From a virus: DNA of 46,890 nucleotides. Below are positions 6,711-13,711 of this stretch, piece by piece; position 1 is the first letter of the stretch; every line of letters begins with the position of its first letter. The translations under genes and the position numbers were made by a program. The notes under the pieces are model-generated. The model saw nothing but the letters and a program-made list of their open reading frames with translations, ran no database searches and had not been told where the DNA came from. The DNA lies in IMG/VR virus record IMGVR_UViG_3300012683_000005, positions 1 to 46,890 of that record; one strand, written 5' to 3'.

Positions 6711-6949
6711 GGTTGCTCTCCGAGTTCATGCAGGAGTGCCCGGGCTTTGCGGAAGCAATCTGCTTCTTCCTCGCCCTCTTGCCATGAAGGATTGTCTGGT
6801 TGCCAGGCCGAAACTTCATCGATCATATAGCGTAGCGTTTCAATCAGCTTCGCCCGGTCTCGCCGGAGAATCCCCATATCATGACTGAGCACCTTCATTT
6901 GCACTTCACCAGCCACCCTTAGCGGCGTCGCTGCTTTGCGGTTACTCAT
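6707..6949 (-). CDS. Small helical acidic protein, 80 aa
   Basis: Unknown function. The sequence begins SNRKAATPLRVAGEVQMKVL and contains a long helical segment (LRRDRAKLIETLRYMIDEV) and an acidic stretch (WQEGEEEADCF). I chose the second ATG of an ATGATG pair at 6949, about 4 bases after GGAGG. An alternative start at 6985/6982 also has AGGAG and would add 11-12 residues encoded by the 37-bp repeat. The stop overlaps the next start (ATGA). Confidence 0.6.
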   Translation of the reverse strand: MSNRKAATPLRVAGEVQMKVLSHDMGILRRDRAKLIETLRYMIDEVSAWQPDNPSWQEGEEEADCFRKARALLHELGEQP

Positions 6950-6983
6950 CATCCCTCCCGTTTGCCTTGCGTTGGAAATCATC
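6947..6983. repeat. 37-bp direct repeat, copy A
   Basis: Identical to 7696-7732. On the minus strand each copy carries the GGGAGGGATGATG initiation region of a leftward gene and could encode ISNARQTGGMM upstream of it. The bases on either side differ. A duplication of a translation start region is the simplest view. Confidence 0.9.
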
Positions 6984-7007
6984 ATTCTCTCCTGTCGGTC
7001 GAGCGGG

Positions 7008-7229
7008 TTAAAGTTCTAGTGCTTTCTCATAGGCACGAATTCTAGCTATGCTCCAATTTCGATAGCCGCGTTCGAGGTCGCAAATATAGGGAGCGCTCAC
7101 TTTCATACGGACTGCCATCGCCCGAAGCGAAAGGAATCGAGCCTGTCTAGCCGCCCGGGCCGCCGCTCCAGTTTCCTTATGCTGAATCTGGATTGTTTTG
7201 ATGAGCTTTATTACTGCAATTGTTTTCAT
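7008..7229 (-). CDS. Cro/C1-type (XRE) helix-turn-helix regulator, 73 aa
   Basis: Residues about 27-73 contain a Cro/C1-like HTH: ARQARFLSLRAMAVRMKVSA, then PYICDLERGYRNWS, close to the family pattern R-x-x-LR-x-x-A-x-x-x-G(V)S-x-x-x-I-S-x-(L/I)ERG. The N-terminus (MKTIAVIKLIKTIQIQHKET) is hydrophobic and basic, unlike a typical XRE start. ATG at 7229 overlaps the stop of the preceding gene (ATGA). As the only clear Cro/C1-like protein in the window, it may bind operators in 7995-8400, but this is inference. Confidence 0.75.
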   Translation of the reverse strand: MKTIAVIKLIKTIQIQHKETGAAARAARQARFLSLRAMAVRMKVSAPYICDLERGYRNWSIARIRAYEKALEL

Positions 7230-7468
7230 TTTAGTCCGCGTCGGGCGAGAGCATCAATGTCTGCCAGTTCAAGCCGCTGTCGGCCTTTTATGTATTGGAC
7301 TGCGTTTGCGTGACATTCTTCGCCAGTTTTCCCGCTAACTCGCACCGCGCTTTTTGGATCGAGATACACTTGCGCTTCGAATGGTCCGGCGATTTTGGAT
7401 TGCCACGGCGCGCTGATGGTCCACCCGTCATGCTTGCTTATACCCAGCCAAGGGCGGGTTGAGGTCAT
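7226..7468 (-). CDS. Small protein, 80 aa, unknown function
   Basis: Starts at the ATG at 7468 (GGAG about 7 bases upstream) overlapping the preceding stop. Sequence features: TSTRPWLGISKHDGWTISAP at the N-terminus, a central strand-rich region, and a basic end (YIKGRQRLELADIDALARRG). It resembles a small beta-rich phage protein but I cannot name a family. Confidence 0.6.
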   Translation of the reverse strand: MTSTRPWLGISKHDGWTISAPWQSKIAGPFEAQVYLDPKSAVRVSGKTGEECHANAVQYIKGRQRLELADIDALARRGLK

Positions 7469-7698
7469 GACTTTCTCCGGTCGCTCTCGACAAGGACGGA
7501 AAGACTCGCAATTCGGAATCGGCGTTCTTTCGCGTCGCACACCTCATCTTTGTAGCTGGGTAAATTGGCAGTCCAACAGCTGCAACTCTCGCAAATATAT
7601 ACCCCCCTTCCGAAGCCCGGCTTCCAATCGTGCTGGACGGCGCGGTTCCCCTGCGAACTACGAGGCTCGTTCGAATGATCCCCTATAGCTCTGTCCAT
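7465..7698 (-). CDS. Small Cys-rich protein, 77 aa
   Basis: Contains VYICESCSCWTANLPSYKD followed by CDAKERRFR, which may form a zinc ribbon (C-x2-C-x-C ... C). I chose the ATG at 7698, about 4 bases after GGAGG. An in-frame ATG at 7731 would add the ISNARQTGGMM peptide of the 37-bp repeat but lacks a ribosome-binding site. The stop overlaps the next start (ATGA). Function unknown. Confidence 0.6.
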   Translation of the reverse strand: MDRAIGDHSNEPRSSQGNRAVQHDWKPGFGRGVYICESCSCWTANLPSYKDEVCDAKERRFRIASLSVLVESDRRKS

Positions 7699-7732
7699 CA
7701 TCCCTCCCGTTTGCCTTGCGTTGGAAATCATC
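7696..7732. repeat. 37-bp direct repeat, copy B
   Basis: Exact copy of 6947-6983, again placed over the start of a leftward gene (7465-7698). Confidence 0.9.
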
Positions 7733-7754
7733 CCCGGTGGAGCGACCGGTGGCG

Positions 7755-7994
7755 CTAGATTCCAGCATCCCTCACCGGCAACTGCCAATACCAGACAGCG
7801 CCAGGTCCAAACCCAACTCGCACAGACTCCACTCCGAGCAGCGCTTTGGCACGCCACAAAGTAGCCTTGTTGTGCCCTGCCGCTTCCGCCAAGCTAACAA
7901 GCTCGGCTGCAGGTGCGCGACCATACTTGAGCGCAGAAGTCAGCCAAGTCGTGAGCAAATCCCGAGGCATCGTGTGAGGTTGAGGGCCTTCCAT
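7755..7994 (-). CDS. Stand-alone copy of the helicase C-terminal domain; probable DNA-binding regulator, 79 aa
   Basis: The whole protein after about residue 10 aligns with the C-terminal domain of the helicase at 4213-6303. In the last 26 aligned residues (RAKALLGVESVRVGFGPGAV and following) 17 are identical, and GH-x-x-ATL-x-RAK is shared. The fold looks like a winged helix (AELVSLAEAAGHNKATLWRA as helix-turn-helix). It is the first gene of the leftward regulatory operon. A TTGACA-17-TATTCT promoter places the transcript start at about 7995, directly at the ATG at 7994, so the message may be leaderless. An internal ATG at 7970 is the alternative. Likely roles: autoregulator or competitor of the helicase at shared sites (inference). 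Confidence 0.75.
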   Translation of the reverse strand: MEGPQPHTMPRDLLTTWLTSALKYGRAPAAELVSLAEAAGHNKATLWRAKALLGVESVRVGFGPGAVWYWQLPVRDAGI

Positions 7995-8001
7995 AAGACA
8001 T

Positions 8002-8030
8002 AGAATAGTACATGAATGTTCGCGTGTCAA
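8002..8030 (-). promoter_or_regulatory. Leftward promoter TTGACA-17-TATTCT
   Basis: On the minus strand the -35 TTGACA covers 8025-8030 and the -10 TATTCT covers 8002-8007, with exactly 17 bases between. The predicted start (about 7995) coincides with the ATG of the 7755-7994 gene. This gives the best -35/spacer combination in the intergenic hub. Confidence 0.65.
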
Positions 8031-8046
8031 GTGCATTTGAATGCAC
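8031..8046. promoter_or_regulatory. 16-bp palindrome next to the leftward -35 box
   Basis: GTGCATT-TG-AATGCAC is a perfect inverted repeat with 7-base arms. It directly abuts the -35 box at 8025-8030, the place expected for an activator or autoregulator dimer. Confidence 0.5.
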
Positions 8047-8065
8047 CTGAGTGCGCTCATACCCT

Positions 8066-8249
8066 ACCACACAATGGGATTGGTACACTATGCGCAGAAC
8101 CATACCATAGTGTATCAACCATACGGAACTGATACACAATGAGTAACCACTTGTACCATATACATAAAACTACTACTACTACTACATAGTGTGCCTTTTC
8201 CTACGCGTGAGAGCCTTAGTGTGTCAATGAGGGTGATTGGAACACTATG
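8066..8249. repeat. Cluster of 11-bp repeats (iteron- or operator-like)
   Basis: Six sites fit GRNACACTATG in either orientation: 8082-8092 (+, GGTACACTATG), 8106-8116 (-, GATACACTATG), 8131-8141 (+, GATACACAATG), 8185-8195 (-, GGCACACTATG), 8215-8225 (-, GACACACTAAG) and 8239-8249 (+, GGAACACTATG). A weaker copy lies at 8066-8076. The core ACACTATG is exact in four of them. Centre-to-centre spacings of 24, 25, 54, 30 and 24 bases are irregular, with two adjacent inverted pairs. The stretch 8142-8190 between sites 3 and 4 is AT-rich and includes a run of ACT triplets. Confidence 0.75.
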
Positions 8250-8322
8250 CAGGCCCTGTCAGCAGTCGCATCCACCCCCTCGGCCGATCATGCTGCGCTG
8301 CGGGATTGGAGGGTTGGTGAGC

Positions 8323-8331
8323 TGTGCATAA
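8323..8331 (-). promoter_or_regulatory. DnaA box (TTATGCACA)
   Basis: The minus strand reads TTATGCACA, a full match to the DnaA consensus TTATNCACA. It lies 74 bases right of the last 11-bp repeat. A single 9-mer can occur by chance, but the setting supports it. Confidence 0.45.
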
Positions 8332-8358
8332 CTCCGGTATTGACATGTGGATCACTTC

Positions 8359-8387
8359 CTGACAGGCGCTTTTCAGGCAAATAATAT
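8359..8387 (+). promoter_or_regulatory. Rightward promoter CTGACA-17-TAATAT
   Basis: -35 CTGACA at 8359-8364 and -10 TAATAT at 8382-8387 with 17 bases between, each one base off the sigma-70 consensus. It points at the terminase and late genes, with a long leader of about 260 bases before the first start at 8657. Confidence 0.6.
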
Positions 8388-8392
8388 CCACA
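8384..8392 (+). promoter_or_regulatory. DnaA-like box (ATATCCACA)
   Basis: One mismatch to TTATCCACA. It overlaps the -10 region of the rightward promoter, so binding there could link replication and late transcription. Confidence 0.35.
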
Positions 8393-8656
8393 GGTGAGCG
8401 CAAGCGGCTGATTATACGTGCACATCAGCGCGTTTGCCGCATATGGTCATTGTGTCAAATTGTATGGATATCAATGCGTTAGCACGAAACAGCGCGAAAC
8501 TGACGATTGCGCGGCCTGCAGCGCTAAACGCCAGGGTCAAATAGACCGGGGTGGGTGGCAGCGTACCCCGCGGTTTCGGGCTCGCGCTGGAGCGGTGGGG
8601 CCTCTGCACACGATTTTCCTCGCGTCCAAAAATTTTCCGGTCTAGAATCGCGCGGG
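8393..8656. other. Non-coding leader upstream of terminase genes
   Basis: 264 bases with no supported gene. Short ORFs exist in several frames but have no ribosome-binding site or coupling. Near the end, CCAAAAATTTTCCGG (8627-8641) contains an AT palindrome just before the small terminase gene, a place where packaging sites often lie; this is only a positional suggestion. Confidence 0.4.
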
Positions 8657-9124
8657 ATGGGCAAGGTAGCGACGGACAGGGTAGCGCGGTATCTCGCGGT
8701 GATCGAGCGGGAGCGTGAGACGCTGGAGGAACTGGCGGTTCGCGTGGCCGAAGGTGAGAGTTTGGCTGCGGTGTGCAAGTCGTGGGACATTCCTGCTGGG
8801 CGATTTGGAGCGTGGATAGCCTCGGATCCGCGACGCCGAGACATTTACGAGGGTGCGCGGCAGTTGCGGGCCGATGCGTTGAGTGACGAGGTGCTGGAGA
8901 TCGCGGACGAGAAGGGCGAGGATCACCAGAGGGACGCGCTGCGGATCAGGGCGAGGCAGTGGGCGGCGTCGAAGTGGGACCGCGGGAGGTATGGGGATAG
9001 TGTGGTGGTGCAGCACCAGGGAGAGACGGTCGTGCGGCTGACCTTTGGTGAGCGCACGGTCGCAGAAGAACCTGCGCTGGTGGGGCAATCGAGCGTGGTT
9101 GATGAAGAGGACGTAGGGATTTGA
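8657..9124 (+). CDS. terS: Terminase small subunit, 155 aa
   Basis: Predicted DNA-recognition subunit of the packaging motor. It has the small-terminase arrangement: an N-terminal HTH-like segment (RVAEGESLAAVCKSWDIPAG, then RFGAWIASDPRRRDIYEGAR) and a helical part (ALSDEVLEIADEKGEDHQRD, then RARQWAASKWDRGRYGD) seen in phage small terminases. The ATG at 8657 fits the family start; an upstream GTG at 8555 would add an unrelated segment. Its stop overlaps the large subunit start (TGATG). Confidence 0.85.
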   Translation: MGKVATDRVARYLAVIERERETLEELAVRVAEGESLAAVCKSWDIPAGRFGAWIASDPRRRDIYEGARQLRADALSDEVLEIADEKGEDHQRDALRIRARQWAASKWDRGRYGDSVVVQHQGETVVRLTFGERTVAEEPALVGQSSVVDEEDVGI

Positions 9125-10626
9125 TGGTCGCTCCGCCGCGCATCCGCGAGATCGACGCTCACTTCAAGACGAGCGGGCCGATCCTGGAAACGTACTTGCG
9201 GACCAAATCGAGGCGCGCGTTCATCGAGGGGCCGTTGGGGTCTGGTAAAACGTTCACGAGCGCGATGCGGGCGCTCAAGATCATCACCGAGCAGGCGCCG
9301 AACGCAGAAGGGTTGCGCCGGACGACGGGGTTGGTGACGCGGACGAACTTCACCGACCTGGAAGCCTCCGCTTTGCGCGACTGGCTCGATCTGACCGAGG
9401 GGCGGTTCAAGGGACAGCTGGGGGAATTCAACTGGGCGAGCCCTGCGCACCACGCGCTACGGTTCAAATTGCCAGACGGGACGAAGGTTGAAAGCGATGT
9501 CTACTTCCTCGGACTGGACGATCCCGATGGGGTGAATAAGGTCCGCGGAATGCCGCTCACTTTTGCGTGGCTGAACGAGTGCAAGGACATCCCATTCGGC
9601 CTCATCACCATGATCTACGGCCGCTGCGGGCGCTTCCCGCCGATGCAGGAGGGCGGGCCGACCTGGCACGGGATGTTCGGGGATACGAACATGCCCTATG
9701 CCGGGCACTGGCTGTACGAGTTCGCCGAGAATAAGCACCCGGAGGGGTGGGAGTTCTTCAAGCAGCCGGGCGGATTGCTCAAGCGCGATGGTCACTGGGT
9801 CGAGAACCCGCTCGCCGAGAACCTCGCGAACCTGCCCGCCGGGTACTACTTGGACAAAATGCACGGCGCAGGCGAGGACTGGGTGAGCGTGTTCCTCGGG
9901 GCCAACTACGGGTTCGCGATGGACGGGACGCCGGTCTACCCGGAATACTCCGATTCGTCGCATTGCCGCGAGTTCGATGTTCCACGGGGAACAATCCAGC
10001 TGCGGATTGGCCTTGACTTTGGCAACACGCCAGCGGCAATCATCGGCTGGCGGCTGCCAAACGGGGCGTGGCGCTGGCACTCGGAGGTTGTCACGGACGC
10101 CTTCGGGATCGTGCGCTTTGCAGAGCTTCTGGGAATTCACCTTCGTACCCACTACCGCGACATCCCTATCGCTTCTATCACGGGCGATCCGTCCGGGGAC
10201 GTGATGCAGTCCTCCGATACCGAGGAGCGGGACGTTTTCCGTATCCTCGCCGCGCACGGGATCAAGGCTCAGCCTGCTCCGACGAACGACCCCACGGTGC
10301 GCCGCGAGGTTCCGGCCAAGTACATGAGGATGATGATCGATGGGGAGCCGGGGTTCTTGGTCCACCCGCAGTGCAAAGTAGCGCGCATTGGGCTTGCGGG
10401 CGGGTTCAAGTACAAGAAGCTGCGCGGAGTGCTCGAAGGGATTGTTAGTGCAAAGCGCGACAAGAACATGTACAGTCACTCGGTTGAAGCGGGCGAGTAC
10501 ATGATGCTCGGGGCCGGGGAAGCCAGGATGCTGATGAAGCGCATGGACACGAAACCGAATTCGCGCCGTCGCGTCGAGGTCGCCGATGGCGTCGAGGAAG
10601 AATACTTCGGCATGGAAGGATCGTAG
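9124..10626 (+). CDS. terL: Terminase large subunit, 500 aa
   Basis: ATP-driven packaging motor and headful/cos nuclease. Walker A GPLGSGKT lies at residues 36-43, the Walker B-type acidic residue is Glu152 (TFAWLNECKDI), and the RNase H-like nuclease domain begins with Asp298 in RIGLDFGNTPAAIIG. A later acidic patch is TGDPSGDVMQ. Length fits podovirus-type large terminases. The ATG at 9124 overlaps the small-subunit stop; a TTG one codon upstream is not needed. Confidence 0.95.
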   Translation: MVAPPRIREIDAHFKTSGPILETYLRTKSRRAFIEGPLGSGKTFTSAMRALKIITEQAPNAEGLRRTTGLVTRTNFTDLEASALRDWLDLTEGRFKGQLGEFNWASPAHHALRFKLPDGTKVESDVYFLGLDDPDGVNKVRGMPLTFAWLNECKDIPFGLITMIYGRCGRFPPMQEGGPTWHGMFGDTNMPYAGHWLYEFAENKHPEGWEFFKQPGGLLKRDGHWVENPLAENLANLPAGYYLDKMHGAGEDWVSVFLGANYGFAMDGTPVYPEYSDSSHCREFDVPRGTIQLRIGLDFGNTPAAIIGWRLPNGAWRWHSEVVTDAFGIVRFAELLGIHLRTHYRDIPIASITGDPSGDVMQSSDTEERDVFRILAAHGIKAQPAPTNDPTVRREVPAKYMRMMIDGEPGFLVHPQCKVARIGLAGGFKYKKLRGVLEGIVSAKRDKNMYSHSVEAGEYMMLGAGEARMLMKRMDTKPNSRRRVEVADGVEEEYFGMEGS

Positions 10627-10815
10627 ATGCCGGCGCCCAACCCCATGCTTTCCCCCGCCGCAGTCGATCTTGGGCTTGGCGGTGGCGGCACGCTGCAGCA
10701 GCAGTTGCTAGAAGAGGAACAACGCCGGAAGAAAAAGTTGATGCAGCAGGCGGCGGCGCTCTCTCCCGCAGCACAGGCGCTGTTTCCCAGCATGAATAGC
10801 GGATTCAGCGTGTGA
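10627..10815 (+). CDS. Small protein between terminase and portal, 62 aa
   Basis: Starts directly after the terminase stop and overlaps the portal start (GTGTGA). Sequence: MPAPNPMLSPAAVDLGLGGG, then a Gln/Glu/Arg/Lys-rich helix (LQQQLLEEEQRRKKKLMQQA) and an Ala/Ser-rich end. Similar small proteins commonly sit at this place in podovirus genomes. Function unknown, possibly an assembly or virion accessory factor. Confidence 0.75.
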   Translation: MPAPNPMLSPAAVDLGLGGGGTLQQQLLEEEQRRKKKLMQQAAALSPAAQALFPSMNSGFSV

Positions 10816-12584
10816 CCGATTATAAGCTCCCCGCCAAACCTCGGGAGCTCACAGCTTACGAGCAAGATATAGTCGAAGACTCCCTGCGTGAGTTTGCGCA
10901 GATGCAGACCTACCGGCACACCTTCGCCGCGCACTGGGAGGAGGTCGCGGACCTGATCCTCCCAACTTCGCGCAATACTTTCGAGTACGGCAACTATAAC
11001 TGGCCGGGCACGAAAAAGACCGACCGCCAGGTTGACGCGAACGGGATGATGGCGCTAGCGAAGTTCTCCGCGATCTGCAATTCCCTCCTCACGCCAAAGA
11101 ACATGATGTACCACGGACTGCGCGTGGCCGACGACTACGTGATGAAAGACCGCCCGACGCGAATGTGGCTTGAGCGGAGAACGAAAAAGCTATTCAAGCT
11201 GCGCTATGCTCCGTACTCAGGGTTCGCCGGGTCCATCTCCGACTGTTACACGCAGCTCGGGGCGTTCGGGACCAAGGGTCTTTTCATCGACGAATTCGAC
11301 ACCGCACAGCACCCCTACCAGGTCGGCATCCGCTACCACTCGATCCCGCTCGGCGAGCTTTTCATCCGCAAGAACCATCAAGGGATCGTTGACGGGTTCT
11401 GCCGCTGGTTCCGCCTGACCGCGCTGCAGGCATACCAGAAGTGGGGGCCGGAGAACCTGCCGCAGACCCTGCATGAGCCACTCATTCGCGGCAGCCAGAC
11501 GCTCTACGACTTCCTGCACCGCGTGTGCCCGCGCAATGACTACGATCCAGAGCGCCTCGACTCGCGCGGGAAACCGTGGGCGAGCTACTACGTGGCGTTG
11601 CAGGCGAAAACCCTCCTCTCCGAGGGCGGATATCGCAGGTTCCCCGCCGCGATCTCGACATACGCCTCTGCGCCGGGGGAGATTTTCGGGCGCTCCCCCG
11701 CGATGATGGTGCTCCCAGCTCTCAAGACCCTGAATGCAGAGAAGCGCACGTTCCTCAAAGCCGGACACCGGGCTGCTGACCCAGTGCTCCTTACTGCAGA
11801 CGATGGCGTCGTTGACATGAGTTTGCGCCCCGGCGCCTTGAATAAGGGCGGATGGAGCTTGGACGGAAAGCCTCTCGTCGGCACGCTCCCGGTCGGGAAC
11901 ATCCAGATCAACGAGAAAATGATGGACATGGAGAAGGCGCTGATCGAGGATGCGTTCCTCGTCAACCTTTTCCAGATGGCGCTCAACCTGAAAGACTTGC
12001 CGCAGATGACGGCGACGCAGGTGATCGAGATTACGAACCAGAAAGGTATCCTCCTCGCCCCGACAGTGGGCAACCAGGAGGACGATCTCGGGCACATGAT
12101 CGAGCGGGAACTGGACGTAGCCGAGGCGATAGGTGAGTTCAGGGACGATCCCATGCCTCCACGGCTGCGCGATGCCATGCGTGCCGGGCACAAGATCGAG
12201 CCGATCTACACTTCGCCCCTGTCGCGCGCTATGCGCGCTCAGGAGGCGGCCGGGTTCATGCGCGCGGTGGAGTTCTCCAAGGAACTCATCAACATCACGC
12301 AAGACCCATCGCACCTTGACTGGGCAGACCTCGATGTAGCGATGCCCGAGATGGCTGACATCGCCGGTTCCCCTCCTTCGTGGACCGCTTCGGATGACAA
12401 GATCGCGCAGAAGCGCAAGGCCCGCGCCCAAGCCATGCAGCAGCAGATGAAGGTGCAAGCGATGCCTGCGGAGGCTGCGATGATGAAGGCGCAAGCCGTC
12501 GCCGCGAAAGCGGGTCAGGTTCCCCCTGGGCAGGCTCCGGCTGAAGGCGGACCGCCGCTTGCCAGACAGTTGCAGGGAGCGTAG
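10812..12584 (+). CDS. Portal / head-to-tail connector protein, 590 aa
   Basis: Podovirus-type head-tail connecting protein, forming the dodecameric ring through which DNA enters and the tail attaches. Recognisable segments: HWEEVADLILPTSRNTF near the N-terminus, DRQVDANGMMALAKFSAICN, YTQLGAFGTKGLFIDEF, and APGEIFGRSPAMMVLPALKT, all in the order expected for the family. The last about 70 residues are an Ala/Gln/Met/Lys-rich helical tail (KRKARAQAMQQQMKVQAMPA). GTG at 10812 overlaps the preceding stop. Confidence 0.93.
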   Translation: MTDYKLPAKPRELTAYEQDIVEDSLREFAQMQTYRHTFAAHWEEVADLILPTSRNTFEYGNYNWPGTKKTDRQVDANGMMALAKFSAICNSLLTPKNMMYHGLRVADDYVMKDRPTRMWLERRTKKLFKLRYAPYSGFAGSISDCYTQLGAFGTKGLFIDEFDTAQHPYQVGIRYHSIPLGELFIRKNHQGIVDGFCRWFRLTALQAYQKWGPENLPQTLHEPLIRGSQTLYDFLHRVCPRNDYDPERLDSRGKPWASYYVALQAKTLLSEGGYRRFPAAISTYASAPGEIFGRSPAMMVLPALKTLNAEKRTFLKAGHRAADPVLLTADDGVVDMSLRPGALNKGGWSLDGKPLVGTLPVGNIQINEKMMDMEKALIEDAFLVNLFQMALNLKDLPQMTATQVIEITNQKGILLAPTVGNQEDDLGHMIERELDVAEAIGEFRDDPMPPRLRDAMRAGHKIEPIYTSPLSRAMRAQEAAGFMRAVEFSKELINITQDPSHLDWADLDVAMPEMADIAGSPPSWTASDDKIAQKRKARAQAMQQQMKVQAMPAEAAMMKAQAVAAKAGQVPPGQAPAEGGPPLARQLQGA

Positions 12585-12585
12585 T

Positions 12586-12885
12586 TTGGATTTTGCTGAA
12601 GCCTATTCCCGCGCCGTCGGTTTCCTGCATGCACGCAAGCGCGCGTACTCACTTTGCTTCGGCTCCCCCGTCGGGAACGAAGTGCTCATTGACCTCTCGC
12701 GTTTCTGCCGAGCGGTTGAGACCTGTGTCGTCCCTGGCGACCATGATCGCACACTCGTCCTTGAAGGGCGGCGCGAGGTGTTTTTGCGCATCACCGAACA
12801 CATGAACCTGTCAACCGAGCAGCTCTACGCTCTTTACGACCGCCGTAATATCCAGCAAGCTCCGGTTGCCGAAGATGCAGAGTAG
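12586..12885 (+). CDS. Bbp19-like phage protein, 99 aa
   Basis: It resembles the Bbp19 family named from Bordetella phage BPP-1: LIDLSRFCRAVETCVVPGDH, then RTLVLEGRREVFLRITEHM. The family normally sits beside the portal, as here; its function is not established to my knowledge. The TTG at 12586 is preceded by AGGGAG at suitable distance. The 3' end overlaps the start of the sugar kinase gene by 11 bases, which ties the sugar cassette to the head genes. Confidence 0.8.
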   Translation: MDFAEAYSRAVGFLHARKRAYSLCFGSPVGNEVLIDLSRFCRAVETCVVPGDHDRTLVLEGRREVFLRITEHMNLSTEQLYALYDRRNIQQAPVAEDAE

Positions 12886-13711
12886 CGTTTTCGATCTGAT
12901 CGAATCGGTCAAGGATTTCAAGGTGCTGTTCGTGGGTGACGTGATAATCGATGAATACCATTACGTCAGCTCACTCGGTAAAAGCCCCAAGGAACATTTG
13001 ATTCCGGTGCGGTTCGAGCACAAGGAAGTGTTCGAGGGCGGGGTATTGGCAGCGGCAAAGCATGCCCGCAGTTTTTGCGCTCTCGTTGACATCCACTCTG
13101 TAGGCGCTGGGGTGAGGAAGGTGCGCTACGTTGACCCGCTCTATACGCGGAAATTATTCGAGGTTCACTTCAACGGCCACGGGTTTCCAAAGCGGTCGGT
13201 CGCTGAGGGTTACGATGCGATAGTTGTCGCGGATTTTGGGCATGGAGAGATTCCCGCTCTGCCTGATGGATTTATCGCAGTCAACGCCCAGACCAACTCT
13301 GCCAACATAGGATACAACCTCATCACGAAATACACGCGCGCGGATTACATCGTGATCGACGAGCCGGAAGCGCGCCTCGCCGCCGCTGACCGCGACAGCC
13401 CAATCGAGGAGGTGATCCTGAAACTTGCGAAGGACCGCTGCAATAAATTCGTCGTCACCCATGGCGCTTATGGTGCCGTAGGTTACGACAGCGGCGAGTT
13501 CTACCATGCGTCAGCCTATACCGACCGCATCGTCGATACGATGGGTGCTGGCGACGCTTTCTTTGCAATCACCGCACCCATGGCGAAGCACGGCAGCATG
13601 CAGGATTTGCTCACCATCGGCAATGCTGCCGGAGCAATCAAGACGCAGATCGTCGGGCACCGGGAATCGGTCACCAAGGAGAAATTGGTTGAATTCCTCC
13701 GATCTCACTGA
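12875..13711 (+). CDS. PfkB-family sugar kinase, HldE/RfaE domain I type, 278 aa
   Basis: Predicted ribokinase-fold sugar kinase, closest in pattern to the heptose 7-phosphate kinase domain of HldE (RfaE). Motifs: Gly21-Asp22 in LFVGDVIIDEYHYV, the RfaE-like HLIPVRFEHKEVFEGGVLAA, KVRYVDPLYTRKLFEVHF, and the PfkB signature DTMGAGDAFFA with catalytic Asp227. It lacks the fused adenylyltransferase half of HldE; that activity is encoded separately at 17676-18080. The ATG at 12875 lies inside the Bbp19-like gene; a TTG at 12866 is possible. It is first of a tightly overlapped sugar cassette. Kinase fold is firm; heptose as substrate is inference from motifs and neighbours. Confidence 0.85.
   Translation: MQSSVFDLIESVKDFKVLFVGDVIIDEYHYVSSLGKSPKEHLIPVRFEHKEVFEGGVLAAAKHARSFCALVDIHSVGAGVRKVRYVDPLYTRKLFEVHFNGHGFPKRSVAEGYDAIVVADFGHGEIPALPDGFIAVNAQTNSANIGYNLITKYTRADYIVIDEPEARLAAADRDSPIEEVILKLAKDRCNKFVVTHGAYGAVGYDSGEFYHASAYTDRIVDTMGAGDAFFAITAPMAKHGSMQDLLTIGNAAGAIKTQIVGHRESVTKEKLVEFLRSH

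Noticed and set aside
8418-8645. 75-residue plus-strand ORF upstream of the small terminase
   Set aside because: No ribosome-binding site, Arg-rich random-looking sequence, and it ends inside the leader region.
9457-10479. 340-residue minus-strand ORF opposite the large terminase
   Set aside because: Shadow frame of a high-GC gene; Arg/Val/His-rich, no ribosome-binding site, no family motif, and the plus strand is a clear terminase.
11217-12494. 425-residue minus-strand ORF opposite the portal gene
   Set aside because: Arg/His/Leu-rich complement of the portal gene without start signals or neighbours on that strand.
13506-13688. N-terminal extension of the SIS gene
   Set aside because: It is out-of-frame translation of the kinase gene end; the SIS-like sequence starts near 13689.
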